From NCBI GenBank assembly GCA_034409055.1, contig DAOUMU010000237.1, positions 1-24,494 on the forward strand: 24,494 nt of DNA, read 5' to 3'. A program made the position numbers and the translations under genes. Of this stretch, positions 7,983 to 15,885 are shown in pieces; position 1 is the first letter of the stretch; each line of letters opens with the position of its first letter. The stretch is from DAOUMU01 sp034409055. Lineage in GTDB: Bacteria; Chloroflexota; Anaerolineae; 4572-78; J111. The notes beneath the pieces were generated by a model. That model saw nothing but the letters and a program-made list of their open reading frames with translations, was not told the origin of the DNA and searched no databases.

Positions 7983-9128
7983 TTACGTGGGGGCTAATGC
8001 GGGCAGGGTGAAGTAAAAAGTGCTTCCCCGGCCTACCTGGCTGGTCAGGCCGACCTGGCCGCCGTGTTTTTCTACGATGCGCCGTACAATGGACAAGCCC
8101 AAGCCGTGCCCTTCTTTTAGCTTAACCTGGTCAAGCCGTTCGAAGGGGATGAATAGCCGGGCCTGTTCTTCGGGTTTTATGCCCGCGCCGTTATCACGCA
8201 CCCAGAAGCGCACAAAGCCATCCTCCTGGATGGTGGCGCCCAGCTCGATACGGGGTGGACGCCCGCCGTACTTGAGCGCATTGCTGAGGTAGTTGACCCA
8301 GATTTCTTCAACCCAGGAGGCGTAGCCCAGGGCCACGGGCCAGCGTTGGGGTGGTCGGATATCAGCCCGGTGTTTCTCGATCAGGTCGACCAGGCGATTT
8401 TGCGCTTCAGCCAGGATGTTGGCCATATCCAAAGGCTGGGTCTCGATTTGGTCCATTTTGCGTACGCTGGATAGCAATAGCAAGGCTTCAACGATCCGAT
8501 TCAGCTTGCGCCCGCTTTGAACAAACGTATGGAGAAGCTTATCCTGCTCTTCGTCTGTCATTTGGGCGTGCTCCATTTGCAACAGTTCACCATAGCCGAT
8601 CAGTAGCCCCAGTGGATTCTTAATATCATGAGCGACCGTGTGAGCGAAGGCTTCCAGTTCTTCGTTACTGGCTTTTAGTTCGGCATTTCGCTCTTTTAGG
8701 GCCTGGTTGGCCGTCTCAAGTTGCTTTTGTAGGGCTCGGAGGGCTAAATGGGTTTCTATACGGGCCAGCACCTCTTCTTTCTTGAACGGCTTGGTGATGT
8801 AATCTACTCCCCCAGCGGTAAATGCTTTGACTTTGTTTTCTGTTTCGCCGAGGGCACTGATGAAGATAATGGGGATGTTTTGGGTGCGTTCGTCTGCTTT
8901 GAGACGTTGACAAACCTGGTACCCGTCCATCTCCGGCATCTTGATATCGAGGAGGATCAGGTCAGGGGGGGCAGCCTGGGCGGATTGCAAGGCCAAGGGG
9001 CCGTTGGGGGCAGGTCGAACTTTGTAGCCTTGCTCTACGAGCATTTGAGAGAGTAAGCGCAGGTTGGCCGGGGTATCATCGACGACCAGAATATTACCTT
9101 TTGGGGGATCAGGGGGGTGATCAGGCAT
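7983..9128 (-). CDS. Response regulator-histidine kinase fusion (REC-HisKA-HATPase)
   Basis: From ATG 9128 the protein is 381 residues. The ATG was chosen over TTG 9152 because GGAGGA precedes it at good spacing. An N-terminal receiver domain has the phospho-acceptor in DLILLDIKMPEMDGY and the conserved lysine in TKPF; a coiled coil follows; then a dimerisation domain with the phosphorylated histidine in AHTVAHDIKNPLG, and an ATP-binding domain with the N box (NYLSNALKYG), RDNGAGI and GHGLGLSIV. No helix-turn-helix or membrane helix is present. The start codon overlaps the end of the upstream kinase gene by 8 nt, indicating translational coupling, so the receiver is the likely acceptor of phosphate from that kinase. 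Confidence 0.9.
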   Translation of the reverse strand: MPDHPPDPPKGNILVVDDTPANLRLLSQMLVEQGYKVRPAPNGPLALQSAQAAPPDLILLDIKMPEMDGYQVCQRLKADERTQNIPIIFISALGETENKVKAFTAGGVDYITKPFKKEEVLARIETHLALRALQKQLETANQALKERNAELKASNEELEAFAHTVAHDIKNPLGLLIGYGELLQMEHAQMTDEEQDKLLHTFVQSGRKLNRIVEALLLLSSVRKMDQIETQPLDMANILAEAQNRLVDLIEKHRADIRPPQRWPVALGYASWVEEIWVNYLSNALKYGGRPPRIELGATIQEDGFVRFWVRDNGAGIKPEEQARLFIPFERLDQVKLKEGHGLGLSIVRRIVEKHGGQVGLTSQVGRGSTFYFTLPALAPT

Positions 9129-12100
9129 CTTGGTCCTCCGATCTGTGTTCAAGAGATTGGATCAACGTCGAGATCTGTTCGTACTCAAAGTTACGGGCGA
9201 GATCGGTTAACGCATCGGCCAAAGCTGCGGTGACGTTTGCGGCCACATCCTGGCTTTCAAGCTGGCGAATTTGTTCGACGAGGGTTAAAATCGAGTCTAA
9301 ATCGGTTTGAATCGTGGCCTGTTTCAAGTTTTCTAGCCAGCCAGCAGGCAAACCGGCCAGAACTTGGTCAAGCTCAGCCGAGCTTATCTTTGGCGGATAT
9401 CTGTCCGGCTGAGGGACGGGCCTGTCTTTACCGGTTGTCCCAGTCTCTTCGTAGACAAAGCGCACCCCCAGATGCCTGGTTAGCTTCTCAAAAAGCTCCG
9501 CCTCGGGGAAGGGTTTGCTGATAAAGTCGTCACAGCCACTGGCCATAAAACTGGCCCGATTTTCGGCAAGGGCGCTGGCGGTGAGGGCAATGATGACGGT
9601 CGATTGGCCCCTGGCCGTGGCTTTGATCCGGCGGGTGGCTTCGTGACCGTCCACGACCGGCATCCGCATGTCCATCAAGATCAGGTGCGGTTCCCAGCCG
9701 GCCCATATCTCGACGGCTTCTTGACCAGTGCTTGCTGTTTGTATCTCGAAACCGAGGGGGGAGAGGAGTTCGACCAACAATTTACGACTGGCCACTTGAT
9801 CTTCGGCAACCAACAGGCGGTAGACCGGCTGGCCGGGGGCCAGGCCGACCACCCGCCGGGCGGGAATGCCAGATTTGGCCTGAATCGTTTGGATTTCAGA
9901 TTGATCTACCGGTTCGATCTTTATATCGAACCGGAAAGTACTGCCCTGGCCCAGGATGCTGCTTACGGTGAGATCGCCGCCCATCAGGCGGACAAATTCC
10001 CGGCTGATGGACAGGCCCAGGCCGGTCCCTTTCTCAGACTGTTGCCCGCCGGCCGTTTGGACAAAGGGATCGAAGACCGTTTCCAATTCATCGGGAGCAA
10101 TGCCGGGGCCGGTATCTTCGATGGTAAAGACCAACGACGAAGGCGAACCCTCAGGGCAAGCGACGAAGGCTGGCTGCGCTTCGACGGCTGGAGGTTGGTC
10201 GCCGGTCGTTGGTGGTTCGTCAATGCATCTGACGTGCAAGGTAATGCTGCCCCGGTGGGTAAACTTTACCGCGTTACCCAACAGATTAATAAGCACCTGG
10301 CGCAGTTTGCTCTCATCCGTTCGTATGTACTGAGGTAGATCGGGAGCAGGGTCAAACACCAGGGTCAGCCCCTTGCCTTCAGCCCGCAGGCGGAACATCT
10401 CTACCAAGCCAGCCAGCAGGTGGGGCAAATCGAAACAGGTTGCTTGCAAAGTCACCCGGCCGGCCTCGATGGCGGACATATCCAGCACGTCGTTGATCAG
10501 CTCCAGCAAATGGGCTCCACTCCGGCTGATAATGGCCAGGTTTTCTTGCTGCCTGGTGGTCAGGTCCGGGTCACGGGCCATCAGTTGAGAGAAGCCCAAG
10601 ATGGCGTTGAGGGGGGTGCGCAGTTCGTGGCTCATATTGGCCAGGAACACACTTTTGGCCCGATTCGCGGTCTCGGCAGCCAGCTTGGCCTGGCGTAATG
10701 CTTGTTCCATTCGCTTGCGCTCAGTGATTTCGTAGGAAAAACCACAAATCCCGATAACATTACCCTGTTCATCTTTGAGAGGGAACTTTAGAGCCAGGTA
10801 GTATCTATACCCGGCCCCAAGCTGTCTGTTTTGTTTCCCTTCAGGACGACCTGTTTCTTCAAACTCGACGGGTTGTCCTGATTCCATAACCTGGCGGTCA
10901 TTTTCTCGCAGCGTTTGGGCCATTTGCACTTCAAAGAAATCAAAGTCGGTGTAGGGTCTTTTTTTGAGGTCTTCTCTACGTATGTTAAACAGTTCTTTGG
11001 CCTTTTTATTGATAAAGGTGTAGTTGCTCTGTGTATCTTTGATATACACAAAGGCATCAATGCTATCTACATAATATGAGAATAATCTCTCCGCTGCTCG
11101 CAGCGCCGCCTCTGCCTGTTTACGTTCGGTAATGTCTCTGCCTACAGCGATGATGTACTGGGGATTGCCCTCAGCGTCGTAGGTCATGGATGCCGTGTAC
11201 TCTGTGGGTATCAGTTTGCCTGTCTTGGTGATCAACGACATCTCTACAACGGACTTCTGCCCTCTAAGTAATTTCCTGCTTTCTATCTGGGCTTTCTCGA
11301 CATCCTCCTGACGATACCAATCATCCGGTGCTTTTTTGGATTCAATTTCCTGGTCTGTGTAACCACTGATTTCATTGAAGGCCCGGTTCCATCTTATTGC
11401 TCTGTCTGTGCCCGGGTCAAATACGAAAATGGTATCCACGACTGTGTAAAGGATGCGCTCGCTAAACTCTTTTTCAAGCCTGAGCATCTCCTCTGCTTGC
11501 TTGCGCTCGGTAATATCTGCGCCAGTAGACAGGACACCGACCGGTTTTCCGGCCTCGTCCTCAATGATCTTGTTGGTCCAGGCGACCCATTTCCGCGTGC
11601 CATCTTTGGTGATAATTTCGTTTTCGTGCGTCCTGTATCGTTCGGTATGCAAGAGTATATCGCTTATGGTTTTTCGGAGATCTCTGCCGGTCGTTTCAAT
11701 TTCTGGGACAATGTGACCGACAATATGCTTGCCCAAAATCTCGTCTTCGCTGTAGCCAAAGAAATGTTGAGCATATTGGTTGAAGAAAATGACTCGCCCT
11801 GCCAAATCCAATTTCAGGATAATGGTGTGGACGTTGTCAACGAGTTCACGATATCTGGCTTCGCTCTGGCGCAGTTCGGCCGTGCGTTCCTTGACCAGTT
11901 GCTCCAGGTTTTCAACCAGGCGACGGTTTTCCACCAACGGTCCAACCAGCGAGGGCAAGGTTTTATAGATGGCCCTCTCCCGTTCACTAAATGAATGGGA
12001 GGCGGACCAACCGAAAGCCAATAACCCGACCCAATGCCCGGCTTGCATCAGGGGAATCGTGACATTGGCCTGAACACCCATTTGTGCGGAAATTTGCCGG

Positions 12101-13011
12101 GTATGTTCATCCAGGCGTGGGTCGGTGGTGATATCGCTGACCAAAACTGGATTCGGCTGGTTCGGGTTGTTCATCAATACCTGGGAAAAGGGATAGTTTG
12201 CCAGGTGGAAACGTTCACTCACCGCAGGTACAATGGCGTCGTCCCTATGCCAGGTCGCTACCACACGACTGAAGTCGTCACTACGGGTATGGCCAGGTTC
12301 AACATATAGAAGGACGGCGGCACTGGCCCCGGCCTCGACCGCAGGGGGGAGAACCGCTTGCAAGATGTCAGCGGCGTTTTGGGCGACATTCAAGGCCCGG
12401 CTGATTTGGTACAGCGTTTCGGTGATGGCTCGTTCCTTTTCTATTAACAGGCGGCGGCTTTCCACGGCCGGGGTGGCTAAGCCGGTCAGGGCGTGATAAA
12501 TAGCCGTCTCCTGGGGGTTGAATTGGTGTGGCTGGGGCCAACTGAAGATGAGCATGCCTACCCAGCGCCCGCCACTGTTGAGCGGAATGCCCACCACGGC
12601 CAGTTCACCAAGCTGCAGAAACAACTGCCGGGTGTTCTGATCAACCCGGGGATCGCTATTCATATCTGTGATCAATTGTGCCTGGTAGGGATTGTCCAGT
12701 AACAAGTGGGCCGCAGGATGTTCTGACAAATGGAAACGGGTGCCCAGGGGAAAAAGAGGCTGATTTCCCTGCTGCTGCCAGGTAGCAACCAGTTCGAGCC
12801 ATTCCGGCTGGCCGGAAGCATCAAGGTCAAAGTATAACAAACTGGCCCTATTGGCACCGGTTTCCAGAGCAGGCTGGGCCAAGACCTGAAGAAATTCCTG
12901 GTCATTGCGAGCTATGTTCAAGCGGCGGCTGATCTCATAAAGGGCTTCGGTTTGGGCTTTGCTGTCATAGTTTCCAGAAGGCAAGGTAGAGGTTTGGGCT
13001 TTGTTTTGCAT
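9121..13011 (-). CDS. Large hybrid sensor histidine kinase (GAF-GAF-PAS-PAS-PAS-HisKA-HATPase-REC)
   Basis: From ATG 13011 the protein is 1296 residues; GGGGGAG lies upstream, so the TTG at 13032 is less likely. Two GAF-like domains fill about residues 20-360, followed by three PAS domains with ITERKQAE linkers (about 370-755). The HisKA domain has FLANMSHELRTPLNAILGF (phosphorylated His in SHELRTP), then an ATPase domain with NLLGNAVKFT, DTGPGIAPDE and GTGLGLSIS, and a receiver with LILMDMRMPVVDGHE and a SKPF lysine. The last about 100 residues are helical and resemble the C-terminal domain often found after such receivers; no Hpt-type histidine motif is evident. No transmembrane segments are seen, so it is probably a cytoplasmic sensor of a small ligand, redox state or light. 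Confidence 0.92.
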   Translation of the reverse strand: MQNKAQTSTLPSGNYDSKAQTEALYEISRRLNIARNDQEFLQVLAQPALETGANRASLLYFDLDASGQPEWLELVATWQQQGNQPLFPLGTRFHLSEHPAAHLLLDNPYQAQLITDMNSDPRVDQNTRQLFLQLGELAVVGIPLNSGGRWVGMLIFSWPQPHQFNPQETAIYHALTGLATPAVESRRLLIEKERAITETLYQISRALNVAQNAADILQAVLPPAVEAGASAAVLLYVEPGHTRSDDFSRVVATWHRDDAIVPAVSERFHLANYPFSQVLMNNPNQPNPVLVSDITTDPRLDEHTRQISAQMGVQANVTIPLMQAGHWVGLLAFGWSASHSFSERERAIYKTLPSLVGPLVENRRLVENLEQLVKERTAELRQSEARYRELVDNVHTIILKLDLAGRVIFFNQYAQHFFGYSEDEILGKHIVGHIVPEIETTGRDLRKTISDILLHTERYRTHENEIITKDGTRKWVAWTNKIIEDEAGKPVGVLSTGADITERKQAEEMLRLEKEFSERILYTVVDTIFVFDPGTDRAIRWNRAFNEISGYTDQEIESKKAPDDWYRQEDVEKAQIESRKLLRGQKSVVEMSLITKTGKLIPTEYTASMTYDAEGNPQYIIAVGRDITERKQAEAALRAAERLFSYYVDSIDAFVYIKDTQSNYTFINKKAKELFNIRREDLKKRPYTDFDFFEVQMAQTLRENDRQVMESGQPVEFEETGRPEGKQNRQLGAGYRYYLALKFPLKDEQGNVIGICGFSYEITERKRMEQALRQAKLAAETANRAKSVFLANMSHELRTPLNAILGFSQLMARDPDLTTRQQENLAIISRSGAHLLELINDVLDMSAIEAGRVTLQATCFDLPHLLAGLVEMFRLRAEGKGLTLVFDPAPDLPQYIRTDESKLRQVLINLLGNAVKFTHRGSITLHVRCIDEPPTTGDQPPAVEAQPAFVACPEGSPSSLVFTIEDTGPGIAPDELETVFDPFVQTAGGQQSEKGTGLGLSISREFVRLMGGDLTVSSILGQGSTFRFDIKIEPVDQSEIQTIQAKSGIPARRVVGLAPGQPVYRLLVAEDQVASRKLLVELLSPLGFEIQTASTGQEAVEIWAGWEPHLILMDMRMPVVDGHEATRRIKATARGQSTVIIALTASALAENRASFMASGCDDFISKPFPEAELFEKLTRHLGVRFVYEETGTTGKDRPVPQPDRYPPKISSAELDQVLAGLPAGWLENLKQATIQTDLDSILTLVEQIRQLESQDVAANVTAALADALTDLARNFEYEQISTLIQSLEHRSEDQDA

Positions 13012-13085
13012 ATTACTCCCCCTTTTAGGCAAGGTGTGAAGAAACGACTGTGGAACTTAAGAAAATAATCGGGGAATAGAGGGCC

Positions 13086-13183
13086 GGGCATGGGGATGCC
13101 CGGCCTACCCCAATTAATTTTTTAACCTTCATAAGGGCATGGGGATGCCTGGCCTACCCCAATTAATTTTTTAACCTTCATAA
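13086..13183. repeat. Two tandem 49-bp repeats containing a GGGCATGGGGATGCCC palindrome
   Basis: Copies at 13086-13134 and 13135-13183 differ at one base. Each starts with a GGGCATGGGGATGCC(C/T)GGCC palindrome and continues with CTACCCCAATTAATTTTTTAACCTTCATAA. The palindrome belongs to the same family as those at 14279-14330 and 17483-17620. The repeats lie in the leader region of the hybrid kinase gene. Confidence 0.8.
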
Positions 13184-13326
13184 GTCGTTACTACAAAATA
13201 CAACAGCTCTGAGAATATTATATCACTAAAATGAACATAAGACACCCCGACGCAGATTGAACCGCAGAGTTAGGCTCCCCACAAATTTGAAGGGGATAGG
13301 TTATTTGAAAGATGTTGGGCTTAAAA

Positions 13327-13356
13327 CAGGTCAACACCGCGCCGAAGTTATACCGG
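13327..13356 (-). pseudogene. 30-bp remnant matching the 3' part of the FtsX permease gene
   Basis: This stretch matches 1798-1827 of the permease gene at 28 of 30 bases. On the minus strand it encodes RYNFGAVLT, against RYNLGAVLT in the intact protein, where it begins the last transmembrane helix. The similarity stops on both sides. It is probably the relic of a second permease gene or of a local copying event. Confidence 0.5.
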
Positions 13357-13397
13357 CGGCCAGACGCTTGAGGCTTGCTTGGGGAAGAGGGCGTTTG

Positions 13398-13553
13398 GCC
13401 AGAGTGGCCGGCTACGGGGAATTGAGCCAGACGCTGTTCCAGCACGGGAGCGATAAGTTGCAGGAAACCGGGCAGGTCTGGCACGCGCAGGTACCAGGCA
13501 TATGGTTTGCGAATGCGCGGCAAGTGGTCGGGGATGACCTCATAGATCGGGTG
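13398..13553 (-). pseudogene. Fragment of a GNAT-type N-acetyltransferase
   Basis: The minus-strand frame reads about 52 residues from HPIYEVIPDHLPRIRKPYAW through YLRVPDLPGFLQLIAPVLEQ to PVAGHSG. This resembles the linker between the acetyltransferase core and the C-terminal SCP2-like domain of Eis-like GNAT proteins. There is no start codon at the proper place, no acetyl-CoA motif and no further homologous sequence, so only a piece remains. Its 5' side ends exactly at the -35 element of the marR-like gene (13554), suggesting a rearrangement joined them. The identification rests on recall of the family and has no alignment behind it. Confidence 0.45.
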
Positions 13554-13582
13554 TTGACTTTTTTAATTTGGTCTATTATAAT
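13554..13582 (+). promoter_or_regulatory. Sigma-70-type promoter of the MarR-family gene
   Basis: TTGACT (13554-13559) and TATAAT (13577-13582) are separated by 17 bp, very close to consensus, predicting a start near 13589 and a leader of about 40 nt. Immediately downstream, CTAAC occurs twice (13590-13615 region: GCTAACAATTCGTACACTAAC), a plausible operator for autoregulation, although it is a direct rather than an inverted repeat. Confidence 0.75.
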
Positions 13583-13627
13583 TAGGACGCTAACAATTCG
13601 TACACTAACTATATAGGTAAATAAAGT

Positions 13628-14089
13628 ATGAGCAATCCAGCAGACAAGGCGTTGAACGAGATATACCAATCCGGTTCAATATCTGAAGTTTTTCAGCTCG
13701 TCGAGCTGGTGGAGAAAAAGCTCAAGCAAATTCAGAGAGAGACGATTAGCGAGGCCAATCTCACGCCGCCGCAATATTTCATTCTCAGTTTGCTGTGGGA
13801 AAAAGATGGACGTCCTTTCAAAGAGCTGGCTTCGGCTGCTCATTGTTCAGGGGCTACTATGACCGGCATTGTGGATACCCTGGAGAAAAAGGAGTTGGTC
13901 AGGCGCGAACCTAATCCCGACGACCGGAGAAGTGTCCTGGTAAAGCTGACCGAACAGGGGGAAGCTCTCAAACACTCAACCCCTACTTTAGACAGAATTT
14001 TCAGAAGTTGTTGTGTTGGCCTGGCGCCGGATGAAGTGCAGCAATTGAGCCGGCTTCTTAAGAAGCTCAATAATTCATTAACCTTTTAG
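13628..14089 (+). CDS. MarR-family transcriptional regulator
   Basis: The 153-residue protein has the MarR layout: N-terminal dimerisation helices, then LTPPQYFILSLLWEKDGRPFKELASAAHCSGATMTGIVDTLEKKELVRREPNPDDRR, which includes the recognition helix and the beta-wing DDRR motif, and C-terminal dimerisation helices. Such proteins repress their own or adjacent genes until a phenolic, oxidant or other ligand binds. It carries three cysteines, including an adjacent pair (RSCCVG), which could make it redox-responsive, though this is inference. ATG 13628 is preceded by a weak AGGT. The next gene on this strand, 257 bp downstream, encodes a cysteine-rich membrane protein and is a candidate target. 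Confidence 0.9.
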   Translation: MSNPADKALNEIYQSGSISEVFQLVELVEKKLKQIQRETISEANLTPPQYFILSLLWEKDGRPFKELASAAHCSGATMTGIVDTLEKKELVRREPNPDDRRSVLVKLTEQGEALKHSTPTLDRIFRSCCVGLAPDEVQQLSRLLKKLNNSLTF

Positions 14090-14103
14090 GGTAACTACCT
14101 ACC

Positions 14104-14242
14104 ATGTCATTCTGAACAGGTGAAGAATCCCCAAGGTTTTGGTAAATACCCAAGGGGCACAGGGTAGACCTCTTTTGGACCAAAGTTTCGGGGATTCCTC
14201 GTCGTTTATGCCCTTTGGGTACTGCGCTCCTCGGAATGACAT
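14104..14242. mobile_element. MITE-like palindromic element with ATGTCATTC/GAATGACAT ends
   Basis: Terminal inverted repeats ATGTCATTC (14104-14112) and GAATGACAT (14234-14242) bound a 139-bp non-coding element. Inner arms AAGAATCCCC and GGGGATTCCTC also pair. A 17-bp segment at 14205-14221 is absent from the otherwise matching copy at 7938-7979; its reverse complement matches 14147-14159 (TACCCAAGGGGCA, 12 of 13). It is therefore a folded, dispersed element with an internal gain rather than a gene. It has no transposase of its own. Confidence 0.6.
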
Positions 14243-14278
14243 GAGGGTAGGCAGTTACCTTTTAGGTAATAAAAGCGC

Positions 14279-14330
14279 AGGCAAGGCATCGCCATGCCCG
14301 GCCCCCGCATGGGGATGCGGAGCCTACTTG
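14279..14330. repeat. REP-like double palindrome
   Basis: GGCATCGCCATGCC and CCGCATGGGGATGCGG are two adjacent palindromes framed by GCAAG...CTTGC. They belong to the (C)GGGCAT-NNNN-ATGCCC(G) family seen at 13086 and 17483. The pair ends about 10 bp before the ribosome binding site of the next gene, so it may fold in the mRNA leader. Confidence 0.6.
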
Positions 14331-14346
14331 CAATGAGGAGGGAAAC

Positions 14347-14910
14347 ATGACTTTGAAAATCAGGGCAAAAACAGAGGCTTATACCGTCTATCCATTATCT
14401 AGCTTGCTGATATATAACGGGGTGACGGTTCTCCATTATCTACTCGGTGGAATGGGGATCATCTTTGGTTACAACGCTTCATGGATTGCCTACCTGGCAG
14501 GCTGTCTATACCTGGTCTTCGCTTTTGTCCAGATGTATGTGCTTATGCCGCTGGTCGTTTGTCCCAATTGCGTCTATTACAGGCTAAAGGACTCTCTGTG
14601 CATCTCGGGCATGAACGTGGTCTCGAAGCGGATAGCCAAGGCAGGAGACGTCAAAGCGTTTGCCGCCAGGCGGAGTGAGGGCTTATTGTGCCACAATAAC
14701 CTGTATATGGCTGCCAAAATTATCCCCATCATCGCCATGCTTCCGGCGTTAATTTTGAATTTCTCCTTCGGGCTGCTGGCTATCTTTCTGGCTGTGGTAG
14801 GCTTGCTTTTATTCCGTATCTTTGTGATTTTTCCCAAGATTGCCTGTGTTCACTGCCGGGCGAAGAATATTTGCCCGAACGCCGAGGCAATGGGGCTCAG
14901 TAATAAGTAG
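14347..14910 (+). CDS. Four-helix cysteine-rich membrane protein of unknown function
   Basis: ATG 14347 follows GAGGAGG at 5-base spacing. The 187-residue product has two hydrophobic helix pairs (about 19-66 and 121-162). After each pair comes a cysteine cluster: C72-PN-C75 with C85, and C167-VH-C170 with C176; C115-H116 lies in the loop between the pairs. Both CxxC clusters would face the same side of the membrane, probably the cytoplasm given the positive charges, and together could bind a metal or iron-sulfur centre or act in thiol exchange. I do not recognise the family. The MarR-type gene upstream may control it. Confidence 0.8.
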   Translation: MTLKIRAKTEAYTVYPLSSLLIYNGVTVLHYLLGGMGIIFGYNASWIAYLAGCLYLVFAFVQMYVLMPLVVCPNCVYYRLKDSLCISGMNVVSKRIAKAGDVKAFAARRSEGLLCHNNLYMAAKIIPIIAMLPALILNFSFGLLAIFLAVVGLLLFRIFVIFPKIACVHCRAKNICPNAEAMGLSNK

Positions 14911-14919
14911 GGTAACGGC

Positions 14920-15792
14920 TCAGTCCCAGTCCAAATCCTGGGCCAGGTCTGCCAGGGACCGTGAGCCTTTCTTCTTTTTACCGGTCATGGCCTCGGCTCC
15001 CTTCTTGGCCACAATCCGCTTGGCAATAATATCGGCCAGGACCTTGTCCGGGAGTGTCTTGGGCTGAGCTGCCTGCCAGGCCATCGCCGCCTGCCCCGGC
15101 TCACAGATATCCAGGTAGGGACAATAGCTGTGTGCCCAGTGATCCGGGGGGAGGACATCATCCGGCAGGTGGTCTTTGGCCAAGCCGGCCAGCATGGTCT
15201 TGACCCGGGCCAGCAGGCCGGCCATCATTGCCGGGTCGGGGTAAACTTCGTAGGCCAAGTGGTCCAGGCTGTCCCGGTTCTCGTAGTAGATGATGGCTCC
15301 CTGCAGCGGGATCGCTCCCCGGTAATAGACCTCCAACCCCCACAGGTAAATCTGGGCCTGGCGGATATGCTCCTCTTTCGGCATTTTGGCGGCCTTGACT
15401 TTATCAAACTCACCGGCGGCGGTTGTTTTGAACTCCAACGCCCAGAAGCCAGCAATGGATTCATCCTTTGTTTTTTCGGGGGGAATGTACAGCAGACCGT
15501 CGCAGAAGCCGTGGATGCGATATTCGGGCACCTCGAAGAAGACCTCCTGAGCCAGGCAGGCCCGGGCCAGGCCGCGCTGTAACCGGCGGTGGCTGTCGGT
15601 GCCGACTGAGAGAATGCGGCCTACCCGGGCGTCGATAGACGGTTTGGGCTTGCCTTGCAGTTCGAAGGCAACGTACAACAGGCAGCCTTTGGCCAGCGAG
15701 GAGGGCTTGATGTACGGCTGTTTGTTCCGGTCGCGCTGGTCCGTTTGTAGCCATTCAACGGCGTAGCCGGCAGCTCCTTTCAATTTTTTCAT
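14920..15792 (-). CDS. PD-(D/E)XK nuclease, Cas4/RecB-like
   Basis: From ATG 15792 (AGGAGG at 5-base spacing; GTG 15798 is too close to it) the protein is 290 residues. It shows the nuclease core in order: H68 in VGTDSHRRLQ, D98 in HGFCDG, E120-F-K122 in WALEFKTT, and Q144xxxY148 in RQAQIYLWG. Cysteine C37 near the N-terminus and H220-SY-C223...C229 near the C-terminus match the four-ligand iron-sulfur layout of Cas4 and AddB (C...CxxCxxxxxC), with the first of the C-terminal three replaced by His. No CRISPR or adaptation gene is near. It follows the HerA-type ATPase by 71 bp, so a HerA-nuclease pair for DNA end processing is likely. Confidence 0.85.
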   Translation of the reverse strand: MKKLKGAAGYAVEWLQTDQRDRNKQPYIKPSSLAKGCLLYVAFELQGKPKPSIDARVGRILSVGTDSHRRLQRGLARACLAQEVFFEVPEYRIHGFCDGLLYIPPEKTKDESIAGFWALEFKTTAAGEFDKVKAAKMPKEEHIRQAQIYLWGLEVYYRGAIPLQGAIIYYENRDSLDHLAYEVYPDPAMMAGLLARVKTMLAGLAKDHLPDDVLPPDHWAHSYCPYLDICEPGQAAMAWQAAQPKTLPDKVLADIIAKRIVAKKGAEAMTGKKKKGSRSLADLAQDLDWD

Positions 15793-15803
15793 GCTCACCT
15801 CCT

Positions 15804-15885
15804 GAGATGGAAGTAGGGAGTAAGCAGTAAGGAGTAGGGGGATGTTTTTAATCTCCCTACTTCTTACTCCTTACTCCTGAAGAAA
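15804..15885. repeat. GTAAGGA-type heptamer repeats in inverted orientation
   Basis: Left arm AGTAGGGAGTAAGCAGTAAG (from about 15819) and right arm CTCCCTACTTCTTACTCCTT (from about 15853) form an inverted repeat between the ATPase and nuclease genes. On the minus strand the right-hand repeat runs into the ATPase coding sequence and encodes its last residues RSKE and the TAA stop. It may fold as a hairpin that sets the relative expression of the two genes. Confidence 0.65.

Noticed and set aside
13257..13616. Plus-strand open frame of 119 codons before the marR-like gene
   Set aside because: It lies opposite the acetyltransferase and permease remnants, has no protein-like composition and ends in AT-rich promoter sequence.
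14920..15792. Reading the nuclease as part of a CRISPR-Cas adaptation module
   Set aside because: No cas1, cas2 or repeat-spacer array is present in the window; the partners are HerA-type and LexA genes.
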